DNA of 64,000 nucleotides from Paraburkholderia rhynchosiae (GTDB lineage: Bacteria; Pseudomonadota; Gammaproteobacteria; Burkholderiales; Burkholderiaceae): assembly GCF_002879865.1 (NCBI RefSeq), contig NZ_PNXY01000011.1, positions 124,001-188,000 of the forward strand, in the 5' to 3' direction. The translations under genes and the position numbers were made by a program. Shown one piece after another: positions 1 to 8,386 of this stretch (position 1 is the stretch's first letter; each line of letters opens with the position of its first letter). The notes beneath the pieces were generated by a model that was given only the letters and a program-made list of their open reading frames with translations, made no database searches and was not told the origin of the DNA.

Positions 1-1669
1 CGTTGCCGATGTGCGAGTTGTGCGCCCACACCACCGCGCGGCTGTCGGGTCCGCGCGAATCGAGCAGGCTCTCGAGCGTCTCGAACATGTGCGTGTCGCG
101 CAGATTCCAGCTATCCGCCGAGCTTCGATACATGATTCGATAGTAGCGTTCGGCCGACGCCACGAGGCGCGCATTCTGCGCGGCATCGAACCATCGGTCG
201 CTGTCGCCGTTCGATTGCTCGAGCCGCTTGCGCAAGAGGTCTTGCAACTGCTGGACCACCGCGTTCTCGCAAGTCGCGAAGCCCGCCGAGAAGGCCGCAC
301 GTCCGTACACTTGCGGGTCCTTCTGCCACGGTGTCAGACAGCCGTAGCGTTCACGCGCGACCTGCGCTGCTTCGGGATCTGTGCGGTCCAGATAGTCGAG
401 CACGGCGGCAATTGACGCGGACAGGCTGTACATGTCGAGGCCGTAAAAGCCGCAGCGTCGTTCATCGGCTGCGCGTTCGTTATGCGCGCGCAACCAGCGG
501 ACGAATGCGGCGAACTCCTCGTTTCTCCACATCCATACGGGAAAGCGCTGGAACGGCGGCTCGTCGGTGCGCGGCTCACGCGAGCGCACATAGCCGTCAA
601 TGACAGCCGCATCGGGCCAGTCGGCTTCGACGGCGACAATATTGAAGCCATGCCGCTCGACGAGGCGCCGCGTGATCGCAGCGCGCCCCCGGTAGAACTC
701 GGAGGTGCCGTGACTGCATTCGCCAAGCAGCACGACGCGCTTCGTACGCAGATGATCGAATGCATCGCCGAAGCTCGCGTCTTCGGGCTCGGGCAGCGGG
801 CGCGCGGCAGCGGCGATCAGACCGGCGAGCGGCTGGGGTTGTCGTTGTTTACGCGGCTGCGCTTGCCGCTGTGACTGCCGCTGTGATTGCGGCTGTCTTT
901 GGGTCGGAGATTGTTGCTGTGGTTGCCGCCGCGATTGCTTCAGAGGCATGCCGCCCGGCGGCTCGCGAAACTCCTTCGCGGGCGTTGTTTCATTGCCGTC
1001 CTCGGGCCAGCCCTGTTCGCCGATCAGCGGCACGAAATGCACGTCCCAGAGGTTCTCTTCGTCGAACTCCGTGTCACTGCGGCGCGTCACCTTGATGAGC
1101 TGCTGCGTCTCCATCGACGCGCCCACGGGCATCACCAGTCTGCCACCGATGGCCAATTGCTCGCGCCACGCCGGCGGCACATCGGGACCGCCCGCAGCCG
1201 CGATGATCGCATCGAACGGTGCGGAAGCCGGCCAGCCGCGCGTGCCGTCGGCATGATGCACATCCACGTTATAAAAGCCGTGCTCTTGCAGAGTATGCCG
1301 CGCGGAATCCGCGAGCGATTCATAACGCTCGATGCTGTCGACATGCGCGGCGAGACGCGACGCGACGGCCGCCGCATAGCCCGATCCGGTGCCGACGTCG
1401 AGCACGCGATCGTCAGGCGATAACTCCGCCGCTTCGAGCATGCGCGCAACGATCACCGGCTGCGAAATCGTCTGGCCGTCGGACAACGGCAACGGGGTGT
1501 CGCTGTAGGCGAACTCGGCCAATTGCGGCAGCACGAACAGATGCCGCGGAACCTCGCGCATTGCATCGAGCACGCGCGGATCGCGCACGCCGCGCGACGC
1601 GATCTGGCTATCCACCATCTGTTGCCGTGCTTCTTCGAATGCTTCGTCCTTCGTTGTGGATTCATCCAT
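1..1669 (-). CDS. Protein-L-isoaspartate O-methyltransferase / erythromycin esterase fusion (3' end outside window)
   Basis: The frame is open from the ATG at 1669 to the window edge (556 codons), so the C-terminus is missing. Residues 1 to about 230 are a PCMT: an N-terminal QQMVDSQI block, then the SAM-binding motif VLDVGTGSGYAAA. PCMT repairs isoaspartyl residues in damaged protein. Residues about 241-280 are a Gln/Pro/Arg/Ser-rich linker made of short repeats. From about 281 there is an erythromycin-esterase-type domain with the motifs GECSHGTSEF and VVWAHNSHIGN, the latter at the very edge. Members of that superfamily hydrolyse macrolide lactones, but many have unknown substrates and resistance should not be assumed. 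A GAAGG-like RBS precedes 1669. I checked the frame codon by codon through the linker and at the edge and found no stop. It is divergent from nothing; the next gene lies upstream on the same strand. Confidence 0.88.
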   Translation of the reverse strand, partial: MDESTTKDEAFEEARQQMVDSQIASRGVRDPRVLDAMREVPRHLFVLPQLAEFAYSDTPLPLSDGQTISQPVIVARMLEAAELSPDDRVLDVGTGSGYAAAVASRLAAHVDSIERYESLADSARHTLQEHGFYNVDVHHADGTRGWPASAPFDAIIAAAGGPDVPPAWREQLAIGGRLVMPVGASMETQQLIKVTRRSDTEFDEENLWDVHFVPLIGEQGWPEDGNETTPAKEFREPPGGMPLKQSRRQPQQQSPTQRQPQSQRQSQRQAQPRKQRQPQPLAGLIAAAARPLPEPEDASFGDAFDHLRTKRVVLLGECSHGTSEFYRGRAAITRRLVERHGFNIVAVEADWPDAAVIDGYVRSREPRTDEPPFQRFPVWMWRNEEFAAFVRWLRAHNERAADERRCGFYGLDMYSLSASIAAVLDYLDRTDPEAAQVARERYGCLTPWQKDPQVYGRAAFSAGFATCENAVVQQLQDLLRKRLEQSNGDSDRWFDAAQNARLVASAERYYRIMYRSSADSWNLRDTHMFETLESLLDSRGPDSRAVVWAHNSHIGN

Positions 1670-1710
1670 CGTCGACCTTCAATCAGGTATCGGACTGTTT
1701 GCAATACACC

Positions 1711-2043
1711 TCACGATGAGGCCATTACGCGGCACTCCCTCGCGCAGGAGCGGCACGCGGCAGCGCAATCCTTGCAGTGCTGCGCGTCGTGTTTTTCGCA
1801 TTCCTGCGCGCACGCATCGCAGAGATCCGCGCACATACCGCAGATCATCCTTGCCCGCTTGCTGCCGCGCGCCATCGCGCCCGACGCGAAACGGCAGGCC
1901 GCTGCGCAATCGATATCGGTTTTGATGCACTCGGCCATTTCGGCAACGCGCTGTTCGGAAAGGCAAGAGGCGGCACAGTGATCGCACGCTGTCGCACATG
2001 CGTCGCATGCTGAAATACAGGACTGAAACGGTTCATGCGTCAT
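1711..2043 (-). CDS. Cysteine-rich four-helix-bundle copper-binding protein (Csp / DUF326 type)
   Basis: A 110-residue protein with 19 Cys, mostly in CxxxC and CxxC spacings such as CDACATACDHC and CGMCADLCDAC. This is the pattern of the four-helix-bundle copper storage proteins, whose Cys residues line the bundle core and bind Cu(I). There is no signal peptide, so a cytosolic Csp3-like role is the best guess. An in-frame ATG exists at 2055, but GGAGG lies 5 nt upstream of the ATG at 2043, so 2043 is taken as the start. It lies 41 bp upstream of the methyltransferase-esterase gene on the same strand and could be cotranscribed. Family assignment is strong; physiological copper storage is inferred. 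Confidence 0.85.
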   Translation of the reverse strand: MTHEPFQSCISACDACATACDHCAASCLSEQRVAEMAECIKTDIDCAAACRFASGAMARGSKRARMICGMCADLCDACAQECEKHDAQHCKDCAAACRSCARECRVMASS

Positions 2044-2163
2044 TCGATCCTCCATTTGGTGAGTCGGGTTTTCGACAGCTCACGCAACATGTTGGAAACT
2101 AAAGTGTGCTCAATAGCGAGGGAGCAAAGCGTATTCCGCGTTCGTTTCCGTGTACCCGAACGT

Positions 2164-2492
2164 CTACGTTTGAGGCCGCCATTCGCTAGCTTCGACCATC
2201 GCGCGCTCGGCGCTCTCCGATGACAGTTTCATGTCGAAGCCGAGCTTCGCCGCTTCCTGCACCTGCAGCGCGAGATATTTGTAGGCATCCACGGAATACG
2301 GCGCACCATCGCTCACGCCGGGCCAGCGAAGATCGAGCAAAACTTTCCCGCACTTTCCTCCTCGTTCCCTAGCGGCTCATGTTTCGAAACGACACAACCG
2401 GTCCTCAATTCGACGACGCAATCCCGAAGGGGCACCGCTTCGTATTGCGGAAGACCGGCGAGAAAAGCGATCAGCGGATGGCGGCCGGACAT
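2164..2492 (-). pseudogene. Possible frameshifted small gene, unrecognised
   Basis: A 59-codon ORF starts at ATG 2492, with AAGGGA about 6 nt upstream, and stops at 2313. From about 2365 down to the TAG at 2164 another frame is open and reads like real protein (GVSDGAPYSVDAYKYLALQV, then a helical AAKLGFDMKLSSESAERAM stretch), but it has no usable start and a TGA lies just upstream. The simplest reading is one gene broken by a frameshift near 2340-2360. I do not recognise the family. The alternative is that neither frame is translated. The rest of 2044-2673 shows no other gene. Confidence 0.35.
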
Positions 2493-2673
2493 ATCGATTC
2501 CCTTGGGCAGTTAAATAGTTGATGAGTGTCGGCACGGGTCCAATTCAATGCATTCGGTTCGGTGCACTTCGTCAAGCCAATGCACGCAAACCGCATTCCT
2601 TTCCTCCAACTGCACGCACTGGCACGGTGGATGCTGGGCGTTCGATAAGAACGAGGTGAGCAAGGGGCGCAAC

Positions 2674-4104
2674 ATGCAAAAGTCCCAGGCCCGCGAGCAG
2701 AAACACGCGGCACTGAGCGGAAAGCTTGTGATCATCGGTTTTGGTTCGATTGCGAAAGCAGTATTGCCGCTCCTGCTGCGCCATATCGATGTGAGCACGG
2801 ACCGCATTGTCGTCATATGCACGCATGCGGACGACACGACGCTGGCGAGGGAATGCGGGGTCGAATTGTGTGTCGATCCGCTGACCCGCGACAACTACGT
2901 CAGCATCCTCCAGCGTTTCGTGAGCCAGGACGACTTTGTTCTGAACCTGTCGGTCTCAGTCTCTAGCGAAGCATTGGTGCGTTTTTGCTGGGAGCGCGGC
3001 GCGTTGTATCTGGACACGTCGATCGAACCTTGGGGCGACAGCGTGACCGACGAAAACGCGCCGCTATCGCAGCGCTCCAATTATGCGTTGCGTGAGGCCG
3101 TGTTGTCGTTCCGGCTCGACAAGCGCAACGGTCCGACCGCGATCATGACGCAGGGCGCGAACCCCGGCCTTGCGTCGATGCTCGTCAAGGAAGCGCTCGT
3201 CAATATGGCTGCCGATGAAGGCATCGACCCTGGCCGTCTTGCATGTTTCGAGGACTGGGCCGCGCTCGCCATGCGGCTCCAGATATGCGCCATTCACATC
3301 GCGGAGCAGGACACGCAGATCGCGGAGCGGCGCAAGGCGCGCGATGAGTTCGTCAATACGTGGTCGGTGGACGCGTTCATCGAAGAGGGGCTGCAACCCG
3401 CGGAGCTCGGCTGGGGTAGCCACGAGAAGCACTGGCCGGCCGACGCAATGCGTCACGGTTTCGGTAGCGACGCCGCGATCTATTTGCGGCGCCCAGGGTT
3501 CGCCACGCGCGTACGTAGCTGGACGCCCCTGGGCGGACCGTTTCACGGCTTTCTGATTACCCATGGCGAGTCGATTTCCATCGCCGATCATCTGACGCTG
3601 CGCGAGAACGGCGTCGTCAAATACCGGCCTACGGTTCATTACGCTTATCGCCCGTGCGACGACGCGCTGCTATCCATCGACGAACTCGCGGGCCTCGGAT
3701 GGATCGCCCAAGCCAACAGCCACATCTTGCGCGAAGACGTCACGCAGGGCATGGACGAACTCGGCGTGCTGCTGATGGGCAATCCGCGCGGTGTCTACTG
3801 GTTCGGCTCGCGCCTCACGACTGACGGCGCGCGCCGGCTTGCGCCTCAGAACACGGCGACGAGCCTGCAGGTGGTAGCCGGTGTGCTGGGTGGCATCGTG
3901 TGGGCATTATCGAATCCGCGGGCTGGCATAGTCGAGCCCGACGATCTCGACCATGAGGCCGTGATGCGGGTGGCGCGTCCCTATCTGGGGGAAGTTGTCG
4001 GCGTGTATGGAGACTGGACGCCGCTCAGCCATCGTCTCGCGCTTTATGAGGAGCCGAAGGATGAAAGCGATCCCTGGCAATTTGTCAATTTCCGGGTGTC
4101 CTGA
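2674..4104 (+). CDS. hss: Homospermidine synthase
   Basis: A 476-residue protein, essentially the length of bacterial homospermidine synthase (about 477 aa). The enzyme makes sym-homospermidine from putrescine (or spermidine plus putrescine) using NAD. The N-terminus has the Rossmann segment LVIIGFGSIAKAVLPLLL. Family-like blocks follow: YLDTSIEPWG, MTQGANPGLASMLVKEAL, GWGSHEKHWP and HGESISIADHLTLRE. An upstream in-frame start at 2548 would add 42 residues of non-family sequence; ATG 2674 follows a purine-rich GAGGTGAGCAAGGGG stretch and gives the usual length, so it was chosen. Immediately downstream is a remnant of a PuuB-like oxidase, which hints at an older polyamine cluster. Confidence 0.92.
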   Translation: MQKSQAREQKHAALSGKLVIIGFGSIAKAVLPLLLRHIDVSTDRIVVICTHADDTTLARECGVELCVDPLTRDNYVSILQRFVSQDDFVLNLSVSVSSEALVRFCWERGALYLDTSIEPWGDSVTDENAPLSQRSNYALREAVLSFRLDKRNGPTAIMTQGANPGLASMLVKEALVNMAADEGIDPGRLACFEDWAALAMRLQICAIHIAEQDTQIAERRKARDEFVNTWSVDAFIEEGLQPAELGWGSHEKHWPADAMRHGFGSDAAIYLRRPGFATRVRSWTPLGGPFHGFLITHGESISIADHLTLRENGVVKYRPTVHYAYRPCDDALLSIDELAGLGWIAQANSHILREDVTQGMDELGVLLMGNPRGVYWFGSRLTTDGARRLAPQNTATSLQVVAGVLGGIVWALSNPRAGIVEPDDLDHEAVMRVARPYLGEVVGVYGDWTPLSHRLALYEEPKDESDPWQFVNFRVS

Positions 4105-4137
4105 CTGCCGGGCGGCCGACACGGAGAACACTCAGCA

Positions 4138-4328
4138 ATGACCGGCTTGCACGGGCTGGTTTTCGCGGGCATGGCCGGGCGGCTCATTGCCGAAGCGATT
4201 GCAGGCGACAGCTCGCGCTTCGATGTGTTCAGCAGCATCAGGCATCATCGCTTTCCGGGCGGGGCGACGCTGCGCACGCCGGCGCTGGTGCTCGGCATGT
4301 GGTCTACCGGCTGCGCGACCCGTTGTAG
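4138..4328 (+). pseudogene. C-terminal remnant of a PuuB-like FAD amine oxidase
   Basis: Only the last ~60 residues are left. HGLVFAGMAGRLIAEAIAGD, then FDVFSSIRHHRFPGG and LRTPALVLGM, match the conserved C-terminus of gamma-glutamylputrescine oxidoreductase-type DAO proteins. After GMW the family reads YRLRDLL or similar. Here the same reading (YRLRDPL then TAG at 4326-4328) appears one frame over, so one base appears to be missing near 4302-4304. The N-terminal FAD-binding half is absent; the sequence upstream is the hss gene. It is likely a dead fragment left by a deletion, consistent with a polyamine locus. Confidence 0.6.
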
Positions 4329-4350
4329 CCGCCAGACGCCGGAGGTTTAT

Positions 4351-4375
4351 GCAACGGGCACCGTGTACCCGTTGC
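4351..4375. terminator. Hairpin between the PuuB remnant and mmsA
   Basis: A perfect 8-bp stem (GCAACGGG / CCCGTTGC) with a 9-nt loop, 26 bp beyond the mmsA stop. There is no clear T-run on either side, so it would be a weak terminator or an mRNA 3'-end stabiliser for mmsA. Confidence 0.35.
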
Positions 4376-4401
4376 AGTCTGCCTTGACAGCCGTGATGTC
4401 T

Positions 4402-5913
4402 TTACTTCGCTGTCGGCATCGCGAACTCGGCGCCCTTCTCGGTGCTTTCCGGCCAGCGCTGCATGATCGACTTCTGCCTCGTATAGAAGCGCACGCCCTC
4501 TTCGCCATAGGCATGCGTATCGCCAAACAGGCTGCGTTTCCAGCCGCCGAAGCCGTGCCACGCCATCGGTACCGGAATCGGCACGTTGATGCCGACCATG
4601 CCGACCTCGATATGCCGGCCGAATTCACGTGCGATATGACCATCGCGCGTGTAGCACGCTACGCCATTGCCGAATTCATGCGCGTTGACGAGTTCGACCG
4701 CTTCGCTGAAATCCTTCGCCCGCACGCACGCGAGAACCGGGCCGAAAATCTCTTCCTTATAGATGCGCATGTCCGGCGTGACATTGTCGAACAGCGTGCC
4801 GCCGGTGAAGAAACCATCTTCATGCCCTTCCACCTTCAGACCACGGCCGTCGACCACGAGCTTGGCGCCTTCCTCGACACCCGTCGCGATATAGCCTTCG
4901 ATACGCTCGAGCGCTTGCCGCGTCACGACCGGGCCCATTTCCGCATCCGGCTCCATGCCGTTCTTCACGATCAGACTGCGCGCGCGTTCCGCGAGGCGCG
5001 GAATGATCTTGTCGGCCACATCGCCCACCAGCACGGCAACCGAGATTGCCATGCAGCGCTCGCCCGCCGAGCCGTAACCCGCGCCGACCAGCGCATCGAC
5101 GGCCTGGTCCAGATCGGCGTCGGGCATCACGACCATATGGTTCTTCGCGCCGCCCAGCGCCTGCACGCGCTTGCCATGTTTCGCGCCCGTTTCGTAGATG
5201 TAGTTCGCGATCGGCGTCGAACCCACGAAGCTGATCGCCTTCACATCGGGATGCGTGAGCAATGCATCGACGACCACTTTGTCGCCCTGAACGACATTGA
5301 AGATGCCGTCGGGCAAACCGGCTTCCTTCAGCAGCTTTGCCATGAAGAGCGACGCGGACGGGTCGCGTTCGCTCGGCTTCAGAATGAATGCATTGCCTGC
5401 CGCGATCGCAACCGGGAACATCCAGCACGGCACCATGCACGGGAAGTTGAACGGCGTGATGCCGGCAACCACGCCTAGCGGCTGGCGCGTCGTCCAGTTA
5501 TCCATTCCCGTCGACACCTGTTCCGTGTAGTCGCCCTTGAGGAGCTGCGGAATACCGCAGGCAAACTCGATCACGTCGATGCCGCGCGCAACTTCGCCCT
5601 GCGCGTCAGAAAACACCTTGCCGTGTTCCGCCGTGATGATCGCGGCAAGTTCGTCGCCATGCCGGTTCATCAATTCGAGGAAGCGCAACATCACTCGCGC
5701 GCGGCGAATCGGCGCTGTGTCGCGCCATTTGGGGAACGCGCGTTTCGCACTGGCGACCGCCGTATCGACGTCCGCCGATTCGCCCAGCAGCAGCTTGCGC
5801 GGCCGCTCGCCCGTGGCCGGATTGAAAACCGCCTGGGTCCGCTCGCCCGCGCCACGTACCGGCTCGCCATGAATGAAATGGGTTACGTCTGCTGTATCGC
5901 TGTACGCCTGCAT
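4402..5913 (-). CDS. mmsA: CoA-acylating methylmalonate-semialdehyde dehydrogenase
   Basis: A 503-residue aldehyde dehydrogenase of the MmsA/IolA type. It converts (methyl)malonate semialdehyde plus CoA and NAD to propionyl- or acetyl-CoA in valine, beta-alanine or inositol breakdown. Visible marks are GVVAGITPFNFPCMVPCWMF, the nucleotide-site FVGSTPIANYIYE and the catalytic Cys287 in GSAGERCMA. The Glu that deacylating ALDHs use in ELGGK-type motifs is replaced by the QALGGAKNH form typical of CoA-acylating members. Its length is normal. It is divergent from a LysR-type regulator with a palindrome in the 108-bp gap, so control by that regulator is likely. It is not followed by mmsB (hydroxyisobutyrate dehydrogenase) here. 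Confidence 0.93.
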   Translation of the reverse strand: MQAYSDTADVTHFIHGEPVRGAGERTQAVFNPATGERPRKLLLGESADVDTAVASAKRAFPKWRDTAPIRRARVMLRFLELMNRHGDELAAIITAEHGKVFSDAQGEVARGIDVIEFACGIPQLLKGDYTEQVSTGMDNWTTRQPLGVVAGITPFNFPCMVPCWMFPVAIAAGNAFILKPSERDPSASLFMAKLLKEAGLPDGIFNVVQGDKVVVDALLTHPDVKAISFVGSTPIANYIYETGAKHGKRVQALGGAKNHMVVMPDADLDQAVDALVGAGYGSAGERCMAISVAVLVGDVADKIIPRLAERARSLIVKNGMEPDAEMGPVVTRQALERIEGYIATGVEEGAKLVVDGRGLKVEGHEDGFFTGGTLFDNVTPDMRIYKEEIFGPVLACVRAKDFSEAVELVNAHEFGNGVACYTRDGHIAREFGRHIEVGMVGINVPIPVPMAWHGFGGWKRSLFGDTHAYGEEGVRFYTRQKSIMQRWPESTEKGAEFAMPTAK

Positions 5914-5984
5914 GTCATCTCCTCTACGTTGGTGTGTCGATACAGAAGTGTAAAAAGCATTGCGCCCCCCGCAAAGACGCTATC

Positions 5985-6005
5985 ATTGAAATGATTGTTT
6001 TCAAT
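5985..6005. promoter_or_regulatory. Candidate LysR operator between mmsA and its regulator
   Basis: A perfect 7-bp inverted repeat ATTGAAA-N7-TTTCAAT lies in the divergent intergenic region, 16 bp before the LysR start. It contains a T-N11-A type arrangement as expected for LysR boxes. The role is inferred from position and symmetry. Confidence 0.5.
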
Positions 6006-6021
6006 AGCGAACAATAGACCG

Positions 6022-6972
6022 ATGGATATGCAAAAAGTGGAAGGCCTCTGGGTCCATCTGCACTGGCTCTCGGTGCTGGCGGAACAGGGCTCTTATACGG
6101 CCGCGGCGGCACGGCTGGGCGTCAGCAAGGCCGCGATGAGCCAGCGCATCGCCGAACTCGAGCGCGCGGCGGGCATCGCGCTCGTGCAGCGCACCACGCG
6201 CAGCATGCGTTTTACCGAAGCCGGACAGCGGCTGGTCGAAACCACCCGCGCTCAATACGATCAGATCGCAACGAGCTTCTCCGCCGTTCAGGAAATGGCC
6301 GGAGTCGTGCGTGGGCTCATCAGAGTGACAGCGCCCGTTGCGTTCGGACGCCAGCAACTCGTCCCGCGGATGCCGCTTTTTCTGCAGGCCAACCGCCAGG
6401 TGAAAGTGCAACTCGACCTATCGGACCAATTGAGCTCGATCGCCACGGAAGGATTCGATCTGGCGATACGCCATAGCGCGCAGATACCGGAGACGCACGT
6501 CGCATGGAAGCTATGCGAAACGCGCTCGGTCATTATCGCGACGCGTGCCTATCTCAAACGGCAGGGACGACCCGCAGAGCCCGCGGATCTCGCCTCGCAC
6601 GATTGCCTGTTCTATCCCCGCGCCAGTGGTTCCGGCATCTGGACCTTCGAGCAAAAAAGCGGCCGCAAAGCACAGGCAGGCCCCGTCAGCGTGACCGTCA
6701 ACGGTCCGTTTGCCGCAAACAATAGCGAGTCGTTGCGCGACGCAGCGCTCGACGACCTGGGCATTGCACTGGTGCCCGACTTCACGGCGCAGCAGGCCGT
6801 TCATTCCGGCAAGCTGGAGGTCGTGCTGCCCGACTGGCGTCCAATGGGCGCTTTTGCCGAGCAACTGTATGTCGTACGCCCTTATGCGCCACACGTGCCA
6901 AGAGCGGTTGCATTGTTCATTGCGCACCTGAGAGAGACCTTCGCGGAGGGCTTTCCGCTGCAACGGCCTTGA
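6022..6972 (+). CDS. LysR-family transcriptional regulator
   Basis: A 316-residue protein. It has an N-terminal winged helix with YTAAAARLGVSKAAMSQRIAELE, followed by a periplasmic-binding-like effector domain (GLIRVTAPVAFGRQQLVPRM, LDLAIRHS-type block, LPDWRPMG near the end) of the subgroup often annotated as DsdC/AaeR-like. The frame is open back to a TTG at 5995 that overlaps the palindrome; the ATGs at 6022 and 6028 are better starts although the RBS is poor. Divergent from mmsA, so it probably autoregulates and controls the dehydrogenase gene. The inducer cannot be told from sequence. Confidence 0.88.
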   Translation: MDMQKVEGLWVHLHWLSVLAEQGSYTAAAARLGVSKAAMSQRIAELERAAGIALVQRTTRSMRFTEAGQRLVETTRAQYDQIATSFSAVQEMAGVVRGLIRVTAPVAFGRQQLVPRMPLFLQANRQVKVQLDLSDQLSSIATEGFDLAIRHSAQIPETHVAWKLCETRSVIIATRAYLKRQGRPAEPADLASHDCLFYPRASGSGIWTFEQKSGRKAQAGPVSVTVNGPFAANNSESLRDAALDDLGIALVPDFTAQQAVHSGKLEVVLPDWRPMGAFAEQLYVVRPYAPHVPRAVALFIAHLRETFAEGFPLQRP

Positions 6973-7143
6973 ACGCGCTCTGATGCGCGCCCGGCCAGCC
7001 GGGCTAAACAGCGCCCTATGCGATGCGCACGAACACACGGACAAAAACTATTGGTTTTCTCTAGAGTTGATGGATCGTCGGTCAATGCCGGCTGACGATG
7101 CCGCGCTGACTTCGCAGCACGGGGTTAACCAAGGGAAAATAAA

Positions 7144-8358
7144 ATGGGAACGTCTCTTTACAACGAAATATCGACCAGCGACGACGGGTACGGCACACTC
7201 ACGCTGCACCCATCCAGCGCGCCGCTGGCGCTCAAACACACGATCCACCCGGAACAGATCCGCGACAACCTGCCCGCGGGCCAGGGCGGCGTCGGCTTTC
7301 TCTTCCACGCTACAGACTGGGATACGCTTTCCTTCTCCTTTCACAATGTAAAAACCAGAAATGCGTCTTTCGAAGAAGAACTGTGGCGCACCAAGCCCTT
7401 CATTGCCTCACCGATCTATTCCGGCTCGCAGATGATTGGGGCGAATATCGCCTGCCCCGTGCCACTGGAGTTGTGGCTCGGGAGTCCACGCGGCATCAAG
7501 CGGTTTCGCGAGACTCAATTCTTTCCCGCGCTCGAACTGGCGAGGCAGGCGGGATTGAATATGGTGGCAATGGGCGCTTCCACGCCTTATGCCTGCAACT
7601 ACGGCGCACTGCCCCGGCAAACCAGGCCGCCGCATATCACGACCGGTCACGCGGCGACTGCGGCCATGCTGAAAGACTGGGCGATTCATTGCTGCAATGA
7701 ACTCGACCTCGAGTTCGGCAAGACGAAGCTTGCCCTTTTCGGCGCTGCCGGCCGGCTTGGCACCACGGTGGCCAAGTACCTGCTCTATAAGGAGACGCCT
7801 AAGGAGCTCGTGCTGATCGACTTGCCGGACAAGGTCAATCTGCTCGCGGATCAGGCGAGAGAGCTGATGGCGGCGGATCTGCTCGGACGCACGAAGGTCT
7901 CAATCCACACTTTCAGTCCCGATACGCCGTTGCCGCAATTCGATGGGGCCATCCTTGCGAGCAGCACCAGCGTGCCTTACCTCACCGCCCACGACCTCAA
8001 GCGGGCGCGCTTCTGGATCGACGACTCGCATCCGCGGGCTGCGAGCGCAGAAGCGGAACTCGCGTCTCGCGGACATACGCTATATATTGAATGTTTCGCA
8101 CGTGGCCCGGCCGGTCTCGATACGAGGTTCCCGTTCAGGCTGCCGAGCACCCGCGATTGCTACACCTGTTTCGCCGAGGGGTACGCAGCCTGGCAGGAAG
8201 GCATCGCGTCCGACTTCATTATCGGCAGCCCGCCCGTGTGGTCCGTTTCCTATACCCACGGCTTATTGAAAAAGTACGGATTTTCGGTCGGACCTTTTCA
8301 CGGTAAAGACGGCTCGGCGATCAATCTCGATGTCGTCGTCGCTGCAAACGTGAATTGA
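7144..8358 (+). CDS. Acyl-ACP/acyl-CoA reductase (AAR)-like Rossmann enzyme
   Basis: A 404-residue protein, about 60 longer than cyanobacterial long-chain acyl-ACP reductases, with the extra length at the N-terminus. The order of motifs matches that family: an ALELARQAGLNMVAMGAST block, then ITTGHAATA (165-173; cyanobacterial TTGNTHTA), the Rossmann loop FGAAGRLGTTVAKYLL (199-214) and CFAEGYAAWQEG. The Cys342 of CFAE aligns by eye with the thioester-forming catalytic Cys of AAR, and KYGF occurs near the end as in AAR. AAR reduces acyl-ACP or acyl-CoA to a fatty aldehyde with NADPH. A good RBS (AAGGGAA) precedes it. It sits 28 bp upstream of a CqsS-type sensor kinase in an apparent operon, so signal synthesis is a plausible role. 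The substrate is unknown; it could instead act on another acyl thioester. Confidence 0.7.
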   Translation: MGTSLYNEISTSDDGYGTLTLHPSSAPLALKHTIHPEQIRDNLPAGQGGVGFLFHATDWDTLSFSFHNVKTRNASFEEELWRTKPFIASPIYSGSQMIGANIACPVPLELWLGSPRGIKRFRETQFFPALELARQAGLNMVAMGASTPYACNYGALPRQTRPPHITTGHAATAAMLKDWAIHCCNELDLEFGKTKLALFGAAGRLGTTVAKYLLYKETPKELVLIDLPDKVNLLADQARELMAADLLGRTKVSIHTFSPDTPLPQFDGAILASSTSVPYLTAHDLKRARFWIDDSHPRAASAEAELASRGHTLYIECFARGPAGLDTRFPFRLPSTRDCYTCFAEGYAAWQEGIASDFIIGSPPVWSVSYTHGLLKKYGFSVGPFHGKDGSAINLDVVVAANVN

Positions 8359-8386
8359 CAGGGTCGTAAATGTCATTGGAGGCCAG

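Noticed and set aside
7144..8358. A second homospermidine synthase or saccharopine dehydrogenase
   Set aside because: The Rossmann loop is central rather than N-terminal and the TTGH and CFAE blocks match acyl-ACP reductases instead.
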